A stretch of DNA of 64,000 bases, from positions 233,044,733 through 233,108,732 of the forward strand of contig NC_081414.1 of the NCBI RefSeq assembly GCF_030272615.1. The letters are read 5' to 3'. Source of the DNA: Cryptomeria japonica (lineage: Eukaryota > Streptophyta > Pinopsida > Cupressales > Cupressaceae). The position numbers and the translations under genes are program-made. Positions within the stretch are counted from its first letter, which is position 1. Each line of letters begins with the position of its first letter. The notes beneath the pieces were generated by a model. It was not told where the DNA came from. It made no database searches and saw only the letters and a list, made by a program, of their open reading frames with translations. Below are positions 14,936 through 26,513 of the stretch, in pieces.

Positions 14936-15365
14936 CCTTTTGATCAAAGTGGGACATTGAAATCAACATTTTCACCAAAATTTTACCGTTTGACACTTAT
15001 AACAACTAAACTATTAAGAATTTGAAGATTGTGTGAAGTAGTGGTGCTTGAGATTTTTTATATAGATTATAAATATATATTTGTATAATATTAAGAAATA
15101 ATTTATGACATTTAACGTAACTTGTAATAATTTATTTTTTATAGTTCAATATATTTAAAAAGTGGTGTTACTTCAATAAAGCATAACTTCGTTGTAGAAA
15201 GGATTAAATTACAAATTTTTGAACACAAATTTTTAACATCAATATCTAGTTTACAAATTCATAATTTGTTGTTTCATAACTTTTTTGTAACATTTGAAGT
15301 AAAAGTAACTATAATTCAAGCATACATTACTTCAATAATACATCTCTTTTCATATTGATTTGAAT
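14936..15365. repeat. Degenerate copy of a dispersed repeat, related to the interior of 41653-43027
   Basis: Words such as aactaaactattaagaatttgaagat and the following tnagattnt block correspond in order to 41896-41960 in the DNA transposon at 41653-43027. The acatcaatatctag block near 15237 has a partner near 42140. It is a diverged copy with unclear ends. Confidence 0.55.
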
Positions 15366-15728
15366 TAACTTTTTTTTGTTAAAATAAGAATATCAATACT
15401 TAGTGCACAAATAAATTTTTTTATTATCTATTTTACTATTCTTCCTTGTTTGTGGAATAGATACCTTCATAATTGATGAAAAACCTATTTTCATTAGAAA
15501 ATAAAAAATAAATATAATAGTCAAAGTAAATATATTAAAAATTATGCTCATTGGAAAGATTACTTCAAGTGCTACAAACTTGCCAAATATCTTGTGCGGG
15601 TGATTTGATTTGAAGGTTCAACTTGAGGTCTAAATACAAATGTTTTGATCAAAATCTTAGACATGGAAGGAAAGAGGTCATCTAAGAGCCTTCAGTGGCT
15701 ACAAGAAACAATAAAATAATCAATATCT
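15366..15728. repeat. 0.36-kb tandem repeat, copy 1 (intact)
   Basis: Copy 1 runs from aacttttttttgttaaaata through cataattgatgaaaaaccta and gacatggaaggaaagaggtc to the next aactttttt at 15729. Copy 2 starts there and is split by LTR element E1. The offset of 363 bp and the order of blocks define the unit. It serves as the uninterrupted reference for the E1 insertion site. Confidence 0.82.
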
Positions 15729-15828
15729 TAACTTTTTTTTTGTTGAAATGAGAACATCAATACCTAATACATAGATAATTTTTATTTTTTTATTATCTAT
15801 TTTATTGATCTTCCATGTGTGTGGAGCA

Positions 15829-16721
15829 TGTTGGGATCCAAGAAAACTGAGAGGGGGGGGTGAATCAGTGTTCTGCTGGTATGAACAGTTTTTATCCTTT
15901 TATACCATACACATATAAACCGGTAAACATATAAACATATAACAAGAAGCAAATAAACCATCCACATAAATGAACACCATAACACACAAAATTTATACGT
16001 GGAAAACCTCAAAGAGGAAAAACCACGGTGGGATTTGTGACCCACAATATCAGTTCATTGGCCATATGAAAAGATATTACATATAATAGGGGCCTGCACA
16101 TACAGGAAGGCATATTGCCTAGAGCATACTGCTCATCACTAAAGAGCCTCAGTGAATACAAGCTTTCTGCTAAAGTAAATTATTGAAAATGAACTCAAGA
16201 ATGCATCTGCTATGCCAAATAGAGTTTTGGTTCTGGCTCTTCTCTGTATGGGTTCATAAACCCTGAACTACTACCGGTATCTCTTCTCCTCCAAGAATGC
16301 TTTCCAAGCTATCTACAGATCATTGCATGATATAACATTCGCATACAAAATGATCTTCATACATATATTTCACATTATATAGTTCTTCTATATTCTCCTA
16401 TATCCACACATTTCATATCCCCAAAATAACCTAGCAGATTGACCTATATACCCATTACAAATAATATGCCTTATGTCGGCTTACAATACATTTACAAAAG
16501 ATATTCAATTTCGGCCTTAACAATAATTACAAAATGATTTATTAAATCCTCATTGATGTCGTCTTCCAATGAAGTATTGATGTCGGTGCCGGTGTAGCCT
16601 TGAATGCTCCAAAGCTGGTATTTGCCGGTATATGCCTCCCTAGTGTCGGTATATGACTTCCATCTGATCTTGTTGCCATCAATGACAACAAAATGAATCC
16701 AATGAGTGTCAATTGCCAACA
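15829..16721 (-). repeat. E1 3' LTR
   Basis: Matches 21701-22618 through words such as ccaagaaaactgagagg, ggtgaatcag, cataaatgaacaccataaca and gcctagagcatactgctcat. 893 bp against 918 bp for its partner; the differences are scattered substitutions and small gaps. On the element strand it begins TGTTGGCAATTGACA. Confidence 0.9.
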
Positions 16722-16890
16722 ATCTCCCCCTTTGGCATTGATGGCAACACTCATGTGAAAAATGGATTCCCTGTCGGTATGCTCCCCCTGAGCAATACAT
16801 TCCATCTAATATCCTGATATCCTTCCCATGTGTTTTTATCTGGTATTCTTTGATATTTTTCACATATATGCATACTCCCCCCTTTGACAT
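16722..16890 (-). other. E1 multiple polypurine tracts
   Basis: On the element strand there are AAAGGGGGAGAT next to the LTR, CAGGGGGAGCAT near 16781-16790 and AAAGGGGGGAGTATG near 16874-16885. Several purine tracts before the 3' LTR are a known trait of the Sirevirus lineage of Copia elements. The one touching the LTR is the likely plus-strand primer. Confidence 0.75.
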
Positions 16891-16958
16891 TAATGTCAAA
16901 GACCGGTGAAAGAATTGAAAGAATTTCATAACAAAAGAATAAATGAATACTGTTAGTT

Positions 16959-19900
16959 TCACTGGAGCTTAATCATCTTCAAGATTTCTGGGTATGCCTT
17001 TTGCAATAACTGAAGATATGTATCCCAGCCAATTTTGAAAGTATCAGAAATAGATGCTAGTCCACTTAGTAAGTGGGCATGTGTTTCCTTCTCTTGGACA
17101 TCTGTTGGTGTGGGTCTAGCTATCATGTCCACGCACTCTCTCTTATGAACACCCAATGAATCTAATCTAGGAATTACCAGTCCTCTTAGACTTCTTGCCC
17201 TTCGCATGATTTTATCTCTCTCCTTCTCAAAAGAAAAAAATTGTTTCTCTAAGGACAAAATTTGTCCATCAACAGATGTTGTCAGTGTAGTCAATCCATC
17301 AAAAGAATTAGCAATTTTAGCTATCTTATCATATAACTCTTTTAATTTGCTATCTACATTAGTCATAAGAATTTCTATGTTACAACACACTCTGTAGATA
17401 TTTGTACGTCGTTTTAAACAAACCTCTATAGGAATAAGTTTTTCCTCAATTTTCTTCTTCTCTGTTTCTATAATCTGATCAAAAGCAATTATTTCAGCTG
17501 TTGTGAATTTATCCAAAGCTTGTTGGTCTGCAATCTGCCTCAGAGATTGAAAATTGTTAGAGATATGCTCTGTTAGAGTCTTGAGCTTGCTAGAAGGGCT
17601 TGCTCCATCTTCAATCTGACAGTCAGGTATTAATCTGTGCAGCACTATGACTGATTGATGAATTATTCCTTTATTTGTAGTACCTTCCTTCAGTAATTTT
17701 TGAGTATCCATCATCATCAATTCAGTTGGACTCAACTCAAAGACTAATTTCTTCTCAACCTAAGAAGTGTGAATTGCCAAAACCTTTGTTGGGGAATCAG
17801 TTTTAACTGTCGGTATGGACTTAGTTGCTTTTACCTTGTCCATCTCAACCTCTTTTGCACCAGTGGCTTCACCACTTGGTGCAGTGTCAGTTACTGTCGG
17901 TGGAGTATTATCCATAGTATTTACAGTGTCCTGTACATTACCTTGATAAAAAATGGTTTGTGTCGGTACAGACTGTACACTCTCCTTAACTTTCAATTGT
18001 GTCTGAATATCTATAGTTACTACCGGTTGTGTCAAAATTGGAGTTGAACTGCCCAAAATACCTTTCTCCTTTGATTTGACAGGAATGGTGGAAGTTGTTG
18101 CCCTTGCAAATTCTTCTTGAGATTTGAGAAATCTTGGGTTTTTCTGAAAGAATTTGGTCCATCCCTTACTAGTCTCATTTATCACCTCATTTACTCTCAC
18201 CATCATAAGGCTTATCTATCGAGGTTTGCTACTGAAAACTGTCCTATTTGTAGTACCTATGCATCTTTTCATTTCTTCATTATTTACAGCACCACACATT
18301 TCCAAAAGTGCTACTTCGTTAATCTCCATATCTCTCTTGACAACGTCAAGTCTTCTAGCCTCAAGTTTATTATACAAGGATAAAGGTATCTCCTTCAAAA
18401 TTTCAACTAAGGCTTTCTTATAAATGTCTATATATAACAAAATGGCCTCTTCTAACTCATTTTGCTCATTCTCTTCTAAATATTCATAATACTTTGATAC
18501 ATTTTTCAATATTCCATCTTTTGTAATTTCATCAATAAGCTCAACACAGGTCATTGTGGTCTTAATAGTTTCAGTATCATCACCCTTCTTCTTTTTGCTT
18601 GTGGTTGCCGATGTGACTGGTTTTCTCTTTTGCATAGGCTTCCTTGCCGATGGTGGAGGTGCAGTAGGATTAGTTTCCTTTCTAACAAGTCTCCTCCTAG
18701 GCTCTGCCTTCTTATGCTCTATCGGTGGTTGTACCAAATTCTTCCTTTGTACCCTTTTGAAAGCCAAAGGTTCATTATCCTCAGAATCAGAATCAGAAGT
18801 GATAGGGGAAATGTGGACTTGTGGCTTCTTCACTTCTGCAGTACCAACCTCTGCTGGTTTAGTTACCTGTTTGGATCCTGAACCCAATTAAGTGTCAATC
18901 TTATACATTACATCTTGTACATATGCTGACATCTTTTCTATTTTCTTCTCTCTTCTCTTCCTGTTAAAATTGATTTTCACTTCAAGAGCCTTCTCTCATG
19001 TTGTACCAAAATGCTATGTTTTATCATCTAATGGGGCATCTAACAACATTTTTGCATAGAGTTCAAAAATGCTATCATCCACCTCATATCCAAGCTCTGT
19101 CACCTATATTGTCCTTGGTTCAACTGCTTCCATAACAGTTTCATCAGTTCTTACCATAAAACAGATATCAGTGGAATATTTCTCCACAATGTTCTTTGAT
19201 ATTCTCTCCCTTTGCCTCATGTTTTCTTGGAATGTCTTGAAATACCCCCAAAGTTTCTCATCTCTGTCGGTACCAAGACTGGTGATTGCTTCCTTGATAT
19301 GCATACCTACCGGTATGTCATAAGCCCAATGCTTCTTCCCTAGACTAGGTAGCTCATTCACGAAGTAAAGCATTAAACAAACAATCAAATTTCCATATCT
19401 AAAAGTGCCTTTCTTGATTCCTTTGATCTTACCAATGTTCAACATCAATTCACTCCTCATCCATTCACATAAATCATACTTCACATTGTTCCTTAGCATC
19501 CGATATGCAACATGAATGCATGAACTAGCAACAGAATTCAATCGGTTGGATTGAGTTACCTTGTAACCTATTATCATGCTTGCAAATTTTACATCAGTGT
19601 CAGTGATTGTGCTTATCCTCAGTGATCTGCTATCAGACGTTGCACCAGTGAGTTTTTTGACCTTATTGTTGGAAACTTTCTTGTCAGGTTCTTATCCAGC
19701 TTTGGGTAATCTGGTGACTACTTGAATAGCTCCTTTGTGATAATGTAAGGCCTATCTAGCCAAATAAATTTGTTGTGAACCCTACTTAGAACGTATCCGA
19801 TAACCTCATCTTTGAATCCTGGTATGTATAGAATACCGATTAACCCTAGATCCTCAATTTCTTTGTATTCCGGTTTGATGGTTCCGGAGTCTCCCAGTAT

Positions 19901-20137
19901 CATGGATTGATACATGCTTTTGATGTCCTCTATGCCCAAATCATCCAGGGTGTAGTGAATGTATGCCCTCACATATTCAGCATACATTATGTCATCAGGA
20001 ACCCTAGAAAATGCTCCCACAGAGTCTTCCTTTTTAGCAATTTTGGGAACCTCCTTAAATACTGGCCTTAACCTATCCTTGACTTCGACAATGGTGGGAT
20101 TTGCAATGAAAGTAGGAGCTGGAGATCCAAATGCCAT
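16959..20137 (-). pseudogene. E1 second ORF, cargo protein homologous to E4 ORF2 (broken)
   Basis: No known enzyme domain is seen. The N-terminal third carries YVLSRVHNKFIWLD and YIITKE, matching FVLSRVHDDFMWLE and FKITKE in E4. A middle block holds YDLCEWMRSEL, GNLIVCLMLYF and EAVEPRT, matching IDLCEVLLKNL, GSLLVCMFFYF and NAIEPRT in E4. A Lys/Pro/Thr-rich stretch follows, then a C-terminal coiled coil (about 16959-17735). The frame is broken by a shift near 19680, by in-frame TAGs (17760, 18216, 19014, 19104, 19718), one TGA (18996) and one TAA (18888). It ends in TGA just before the polypurine region. It could be a Sirevirus env-like or plant-mobile-domain protein; function unknown. Confidence 0.72.
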
Positions 20138-20525
20138 TTCAAAAAATACCTGAAAGTGAACGTCGGTGGAAGATTTATTGCTTCAGATAATTGCTCGAAA
20201 TCCTTTCACAATGCTTTGCTCGCTCTTAACTCGCCTTTTCTTCGATCTAAATAGTTGAATGCTTGGTGAGTGAAAATGATTTCACTTACCCCCTTTTATT
20301 AGCAAATAAAACCCTAATTTTCTATAATAAATGCTTCACCAACAACCCTATGGATGTCGGTTTCACAGTCATGTGTCGGGTGAACCTTCATCGATGATGA
20401 ACACAACTCTCCAGATCTCCTTAGATCTCTTCCAAGGTGATATGCAAAATTTAGCAATGACTTTGCCAACCCCTAAGGCTTATGCCTTAGTTACCAGTGG
20501 AATTTCCTGTCGGTGGAGGAATACC

Positions 20526-21626
20526 CTATTCTACCGGTGGAGTTACCGATGTAGATCCATCTCCACTTGGTTCTTCAGATTTTCTAACCCATCTCTTGGT
20601 GTGATCTTGTTGTATTTCATCTACCTTCTGCTTTCCTTTCTCATTATCTTTATCATTATTAACTAGTTGAGTCTTGCTTCTACAATACTTAGCAATATGA
20701 CCTATTTTGTTGCATGCATAACATGTAACATTATTCTTCTAAATTTCTTTGACATATCCGGTATCATTTCTTGACCTAAAATGATTAGCAAAATGTCCAA
20801 ACTTTCCACATGCATGACATTTAACATTCATTCTACAATCTTATGATCTATGACCATATTTCTTGCAATCTGTGCATTGACCAGGAACATAATTGTAGTT
20901 TTGATTTGCTTTATTTTTACATTGTTTAGCCATATGCCCAAATTTGTTGCAAATAAAACATCTACCATTGAATTTATAAGCATTAGATTGCCTTACCGGT
21001 TTCCTCTATTCTGATGAGTTTTGCGTATCGGTTGTCTGATCTTCATTTGTAGTACTGGAGCTTTCACCTTGTACAAATCCAAGTCCTCTATAATCATCAA
21101 TCTGTCTTTGTCTTTTCAATAAGTCATCCAACTATGCAGCACTGATCCTAAACTTTTCTTTATACTCACTTGCAGTAGTCAGATCATCTCTCAGAGTAGT
21201 TATTTGTCTTTCAAGTTCTTGTTCATTGTTCTAGGAGTGTGCCAAATCAGTTCTCAACAAATTATTCTCATGAGTCAATCTGCCACATTCATCAAATTTG
21301 TTCTTCAGAGATATAATAAGATTATCTTCCTTCTTCTTTCTATCCTCAATATCTTTTGATAACCTCATAGTAAGATATTGTAGTTCATTCTTCATGATCA
21401 TGTTTGCTTGACTTTGTTTCTGACATTGTTCCTTAAGAGCATTCTTCTCCTCATCATCCGGTTTTTGCAAAAGTTATTTTCTCTTGGCTTGAGCAGATGA
21501 TAACCTTTCATGCAAGATAAGAATGAATTCATTTGCAGAATTCAATTCTTCTTGAAATTTCAAGTTCTTCATCCTTTTAGCATCATAATCCTCAAGAGCC
21601 ATCTCAAGTTGCTTCTCCATAGCCAT
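20526..21626 (-). pseudogene. E1 gag-like protein with coiled coil and four CCHC zinc knuckles (broken)
   Basis: The start ATG at 21624-21626 lies about 60 nt from the primer site and opens MAMEKQLEM. A long heptad-like, Lys/Glu/Gln-rich region (to about 21230) predicts a coiled coil. Four CX2CX4HX4C-type knuckles follow: CFICNKFGHMAKQC, one with an in-frame TAA before its last Cys, one whose last Cys is Phe (CHACGKFGHFANHF), and CYACNKIGHIAKYC near 20690-20735. An in-frame stop also lies at 21474. Nucleocapsid-type knuckles bind RNA, so a packaging role is likely; no capsid domain is recognisable. E4 has the same layout with five knuckles. Confidence 0.75.
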
Positions 21627-21686
21627 GTTCAAATATTTCGGTTTCAGGATCTTCCTCAAGTTGTTAAACTTCTTCTGAGGTACTAA

Positions 21687-21699
21687 GCTCTGATACCAA
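21687..21699 (-). other. E1 primer binding site (initiator Met tRNA)
   Basis: On the minus strand TGGTATCAGAGC lies two bases inside the 5' LTR, complementary to the 3' end of plant initiator methionine tRNA. This sets the element strand. Confidence 0.9.
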
Positions 21700-21700
21700 T

Positions 21701-22618
21701 TGTTGGTATCCAAGAAAACTGAGAGGGGTGGGGGGTGAATCAGTATTCTGTCGGTATAAACATTTTTTATCCTTTTATACCATACATATATAAACCGGTG
21801 AACAAATAAACATATAACAAGAAGCAAATAAACCATCCACATAAATGAACACCATAACACACATAATTTATATGTGGAAAACCTCAAAGAGGAAAAACCA
21901 TGATGGGATTTGTGACCCACAATATCAGTTCACTGGCCATATGAAAAGATATTACATATAATAGGGGCGTGCACATGCAAGAAGGCATATTGCCTAGAGC
22001 ATATTGCTCATCACTAAAGACCCTCACTGACTACAAGCTTTCTACTAAATTAAATTACTGAAAATGAACTCAAGAATGCATATGCTATGCCAAATAGAGT
22101 TTTGGTTCTGGCTCTGCTCTATACCGGTTCATAAACCCTGAACTCCTACAGGTATCTCTTCTCCTCCAAGAATGCTTTCCAAGCTATCTACATATCATTG
22201 CATGATATAACATTCACATACAAAATGATCTTCATACATATATTTTGTATTATATAGTTCTGCTATATTCTCTTATATCCACACATTTCATATCCCCCAA
22301 AATAACCTAGCAGACTGACCTATATACCCATTACATATAATATGCCTTATGTCGGCTTACAATACATTTACAAAAGATATTCAATGTCAGCCTTGACAAT
22401 AATTACAAAATGATTTATCAAGTAAATCCTCCTTGATGTTGGCTTCCAATGAAGTATTGATGTTGGTGTCAGTATCGGTGTTGATGCCGGTGTAGGCTTG
22501 AATGCTCCAAATCCGGTATTTGCCGATATATGCCTCCTAGTGCCGGTATATGACTTCCATCTAATCTTGTTGCCATCAATGACAACATAATGAATCCAAT
22601 GAGTGTCAATTGCCAATA
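21701..22618 (-). repeat. E1 5' LTR
   Basis: Partner of 15829-16721. Its outer end reads ccaata on the plus strand where the 3' LTR reads ccaaca, so the expected terminal TG (element strand) is TA here. Promoter activity for the element would lie in this LTR. Confidence 0.9.
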
Positions 22619-22900
22619 GAACAAAGACTATCATAATTGATGAAAAACCTATCTTCAGTAGTAAATAGAAAATAGAAAATAAATATAATAATTAAATTAA
22701 ATATATTCAAAAATTATATTTGTTGGAAAGCTTACTTCAAGCACTACAAACTTGTCAAATATCTTGTGTGGTTGATTCCATTTGAAGGTTTGACTTGAGA
22801 TCTAAAAGTGAAGATTTTGAACAAAATCTTAGACATGGAAGGGAAGAGGCCATGCAAGAGCCTCCAATGGCTACAAGTAATAATAAAATAATTAATATAA

Positions 22901-25335
22901 AGGACTTCCAAAAAAAGGTATGAATGGTTAATAAAATAGATATAATTAATCATTAAAAAAGGTCCCAAGTTTGAATTAATAAAACAATAAGAATTATATA
23001 CTAATATTAACTTAGAAAATATTTGCAAATAAAATATATATATATATATATTTGAATTTTTAGCTTTTGTAGGTGAACTTTTTGAACTAAATTTGTAAAA
23101 AAGTTTATAATTTTTAGCTTTGTGGCAAGTGAACATATTTGACAAAGCAATCATACATAAATATTTTGCGAATGAGGAAATGAGAAATAAGAGAGCAAGG
23201 AAAAATAAGACTATGAGGGCATGTTCAACAAAAAGGGATATAAAGAATAATTTGAAGAAAAGATCAAATTATTTATTTCACAAAGATAAGGTATGCATTT
23301 TTTTTTAGTTTTTACAAAATGTTTTCAACAATATTAGATTTGTATTAACTCCTATTTCTTCAACTCTAGGATTTGAATGTATTTTTATTTTTATTTTATT
23401 TAGTTTTACTTAAAAATTGATTTCTACTAGTGGGCCTTGTAATTGTATCTTTAATTAACCTATTAATCCTATATTTCCCTCAAATACAAAACTTTTACAT
23501 AAAAACTATAATACTTTCTTAATTTTAAAAGCATTTGGTAAGCATTAGACATATTTACTCATAATATGTTAAATATGATGCACATGCATGATTATTGATG
23601 AGAATGTGCTAAAATAATGTGATTGTCATTATGAGGAATATTTTTTTGAGACTAAAATGTTGTTGTAGCAAGAATAATCAAGGGGATCATGTGGATTCCC
23701 TAAAGTCAAATAAATGTAGAGACAAGGTGCTCTTGGAACCAAGAAGCATGAGTGTGTAGTGATAGGCATTGCAAGTGTTGAGGTCTCCACTAAAGCAACA
23801 ATATGAGTCTCCTAGCACTAGCAAATATCTTTAGCATTAATATAAATTTTTTTTATCATAATCAACATTAATGATTTATGTTATGTATTCATCTTAGTCA
23901 TCAAGACTTTCTTTATGATGAATATGGAATTATGTTAAGACTCTAATTTGAGTTATCTTTTAGTGAATAATATGCTTCCTAGTTCATAAGAATGAGTGAT
24001 AGATTGATTCATGTTTCTAACATGTTTTAGATTCATATAAATCTCATATTTTGTATAGATTTCAAATAAATTCTCTACATCAAAGCCAATAGTTCCTATC
24101 TAGGATTTGTAGATCTATTTCCCCTACTTCTTCAACTAAAATCTTTTAACATAATTTATAGATCTCTTTACCTAAGACACCTAAAAAATATAGATCAAAC
24201 TATATTTTCACATGGTAGTACATTTAGATTTGAAGTGGTTGATATAACTTTTCACCCAAATACTTTCCAATTTCCCAGTTGAATAAAATGTCACCTAGAT
24301 TACAATGTCCTGCATAATTAACATAATAAGTATTCAAATATGTGGCTAATTAATGTAATTCTAACTTTATATTCTTGATTTTGTGTTGGTGTCAGCTCTA
24401 GCACCAGTCCTACCACTTGATTAAGAATATGATAGTGTAAATAGGGGTTGAGAGAGATAGGACCTACATTAGAATGTTTTACTCTTTATGAATTTTTTGT
24501 GAACCCTAATTGACTCCCCCTATTTATAAATACACTAGTTGGTATATATTGAAAAAAATACCCCTTGTTAATATATTGTGTGGCTTGAGGATCAACCATA
24601 AATTTCCATAGATACTAGAACTTAATCTTGACATTAGTTATAGACATTCAATATTTCTATTGGTATGAGAATTAGAAACAATTACAATCTTTTAATACTT
24701 TATTTCATCATCAGTTACAAGTATATATTAATGACTATTAAGTATGGATCATTAACACTACTATTGGATATAGACAATTATGTTAATCATTAGCTGTGAA
24801 GATTGAGATCATTAGCTATGGATATTTTTTTGAGCATTAGAGATAATTTAGTTAGTGGCCTTTATTATTGGTATATTATTTTTATCAAAATAATTAGGGA
24901 AAATATAGTACATTCTTTGGGATAGGGTCATCTCACAATATTGGGTTCCAAATTTGCGACACAAAAAATTTGCAAGTGGGAGCATTTTTTTTTTTTTATT
25001 CACATTCTTTCAAAGATGAACACTGAAAAAAGGTGCTCAAAGGACTTTTATTTTAAGGTCCTAAGCATGGGAACCTTCAATCAAAGGATTTATTTTATTC
25101 ATTTTTTAATAAAAAAGACCTTTGAGTGAAGGCGACCTTTGCTAGAAGATCTTTTTAATTGTTCTTTGAAAAACTATATTATGCAAATATGACTGAGTAA
25201 CTACTATGGTCACTTTGTTATTTTCACAAATAACTAGATTTCTCTATTTTGTTTAGCAATTACCTCGTCTGTCTCAGATGACTGCAATATTTTTTGCCAC
25301 ATTAAAGCAAATTTACCATGTGGCTTTGTGTAAAG
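22901..25335. other. AT-rich non-coding DNA
   Basis: No gene or element recognised. There is a short (TA)n run near 23035-23050, homopolymer runs, and small ORFs without domains on either strand. Confidence 0.45.
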
Positions 25336-26220
25336 TGTTGAATATCTGGGCAACTGAGAGGTGGGGGGGGGGGGGGGTGAATTAGTTGATAGAAAATTTA
25401 ACAATTTAACCTTAAAGCACAAATCCAGAATTATAAACAAAATTAATAGAAACAAAAAACACATGCAAGAATCAAATGTGACACAAGAGACACCAGAATT
25501 TACGTGGAAAATCCAAGAAGGGAAAAACCACGGAGAATGCTAATTCTCAATATATGAATACCAGTTAAGGTAATTTATTATAAAGGGTGTCTCACTACCA
25601 ATGTGCTCAACACTGGTGGGCTCACTGCCCTAAAAGGCTCACTGTCGAAGATGAAAGAAAAACAAAGAGAATCCACCACAAGAAAACACATAGTCTGTAC
25701 ATTTGGAACTCCTTCCGATAAATTTCTCACACAAACATTGGATTCCTTCAATCTTGCATTACTTCAACACAAAAAGACATGTTTTAGATCACCAAATCAA
25801 ACTCCTATATATATACTATCTCTGGAAATCATAATTCTCAATGTCAGTTGAGAAATGGATCTAAAATATGTCTCCACTAATCATTTTGGTGGTGGTAAAG
25901 AGTGAAAAATGGACCATATCACATTGTTCCTTCTTGAATATATCAACATGCTACATGTATTACTAAGGGCAGGCCTAAAATGAATTTGCACACTATACAT
26001 CCTCAATATCTAGTCTAAGGACTCGAGCTCCAGACCACTTCAAACCTAAAGATAATAGAGAAACATCTTTCGAGATACCAAAATGCATCCATTGAAACCA
26101 AGAAACATCCATGTGCACAATAAACCTTATTCAAACGCTCCTGCTCAACATACCACATATGGACTTAATCCAAACCAGAGGATTTGACATCAATGACAAC
26201 ACATAATGCAAATGTTAACA
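25336..26220 (-). repeat. E2 3' LTR (885 bp) with a 15-G run
   Basis: The plus-strand read starts TGTTGAATATCTGG and ends AAATGTTAACA, next to atctcccccttttt. The G run at 25363-25377 sits in the same ctgagag...tgaat context as the G runs in the E1 and E3 LTRs. Confidence 0.8.
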
Positions 26221-26390
26221 ATCTCCCCCTTTTTCATTGATGGCAACTTCCATGGACAAATAGAAGATCATCATTGCGTGCACAACCATCTCTTCTCTAG
26301 ATCTCTCCCCCTTTGACAACAATGATAAAGGTGGTTAAAACTCCCCCTGAGAAACACATACATGCTCCCCCTAAGAGGAATCTTACCTGC
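26221..26390 (-). other. E2 multiple polypurine tracts
   Basis: Four purine tracts on the element strand: AAAAAGGGGGAGAT touching the LTR, CAAAGGGGGAGAG near 26304-26314, and CAGGGGGAG / TAGGGGGAGC near 26340-26372. This is the Sirevirus-type multi-tract pattern. Confidence 0.75.
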
Positions 26391-26513
26391 ATCAATCCAG
26401 AAAAGAATATACATGTTACTCACTCGACCAATGCACACCTAAAATGTACATTAGTTGAAACTGGTAGGGGTTAATACCCCTAACTTTTGTCGGAGATACT
26501 TAAAAGTATCTTT

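Larger units (their letters stand above)
15829..22618 (-). mobile_element. E1: non-autonomous Sirevirus-like LTR retrotransposon
   Basis: The LTRs lie at 15829-16721 (3' LTR) and 21701-22618 (5' LTR). The primer site and polypurine tracts sit on the minus strand. Flanks GAGCA (15824-15828) and GAACA (22619-22623) are an imperfect 5-bp target duplication. Inside are a gag-like ORF with zinc knuckles and a long second ORF, both broken. There is no protease, integrase, reverse transcriptase or RNase H, so the element must have moved with enzymes from a relative such as E2 or E3, whose tracts and LTR ends it shares. Confidence 0.88.
15729..22900. repeat. 0.36-kb tandem repeat, copy 2, split by element E1
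   Basis: The left part is 15729-15828 and the right part 22619 to about 22900. Both match copy 1 in order: gaacatcaatacctaataca then the ttttattatctattttattg block on the left, cataattgatgaaaaaccta and gacatggaagggaagaggcc on the right. Without E1 the copy is about 370 bp, close to the 363-bp unit. Confidence 0.82.

Noticed and set aside
14936-15365. An intact second copy of the 41653-43027 DNA transposon
   Set aside because: Only interior words match; no GGGCTTCACT ends were found.
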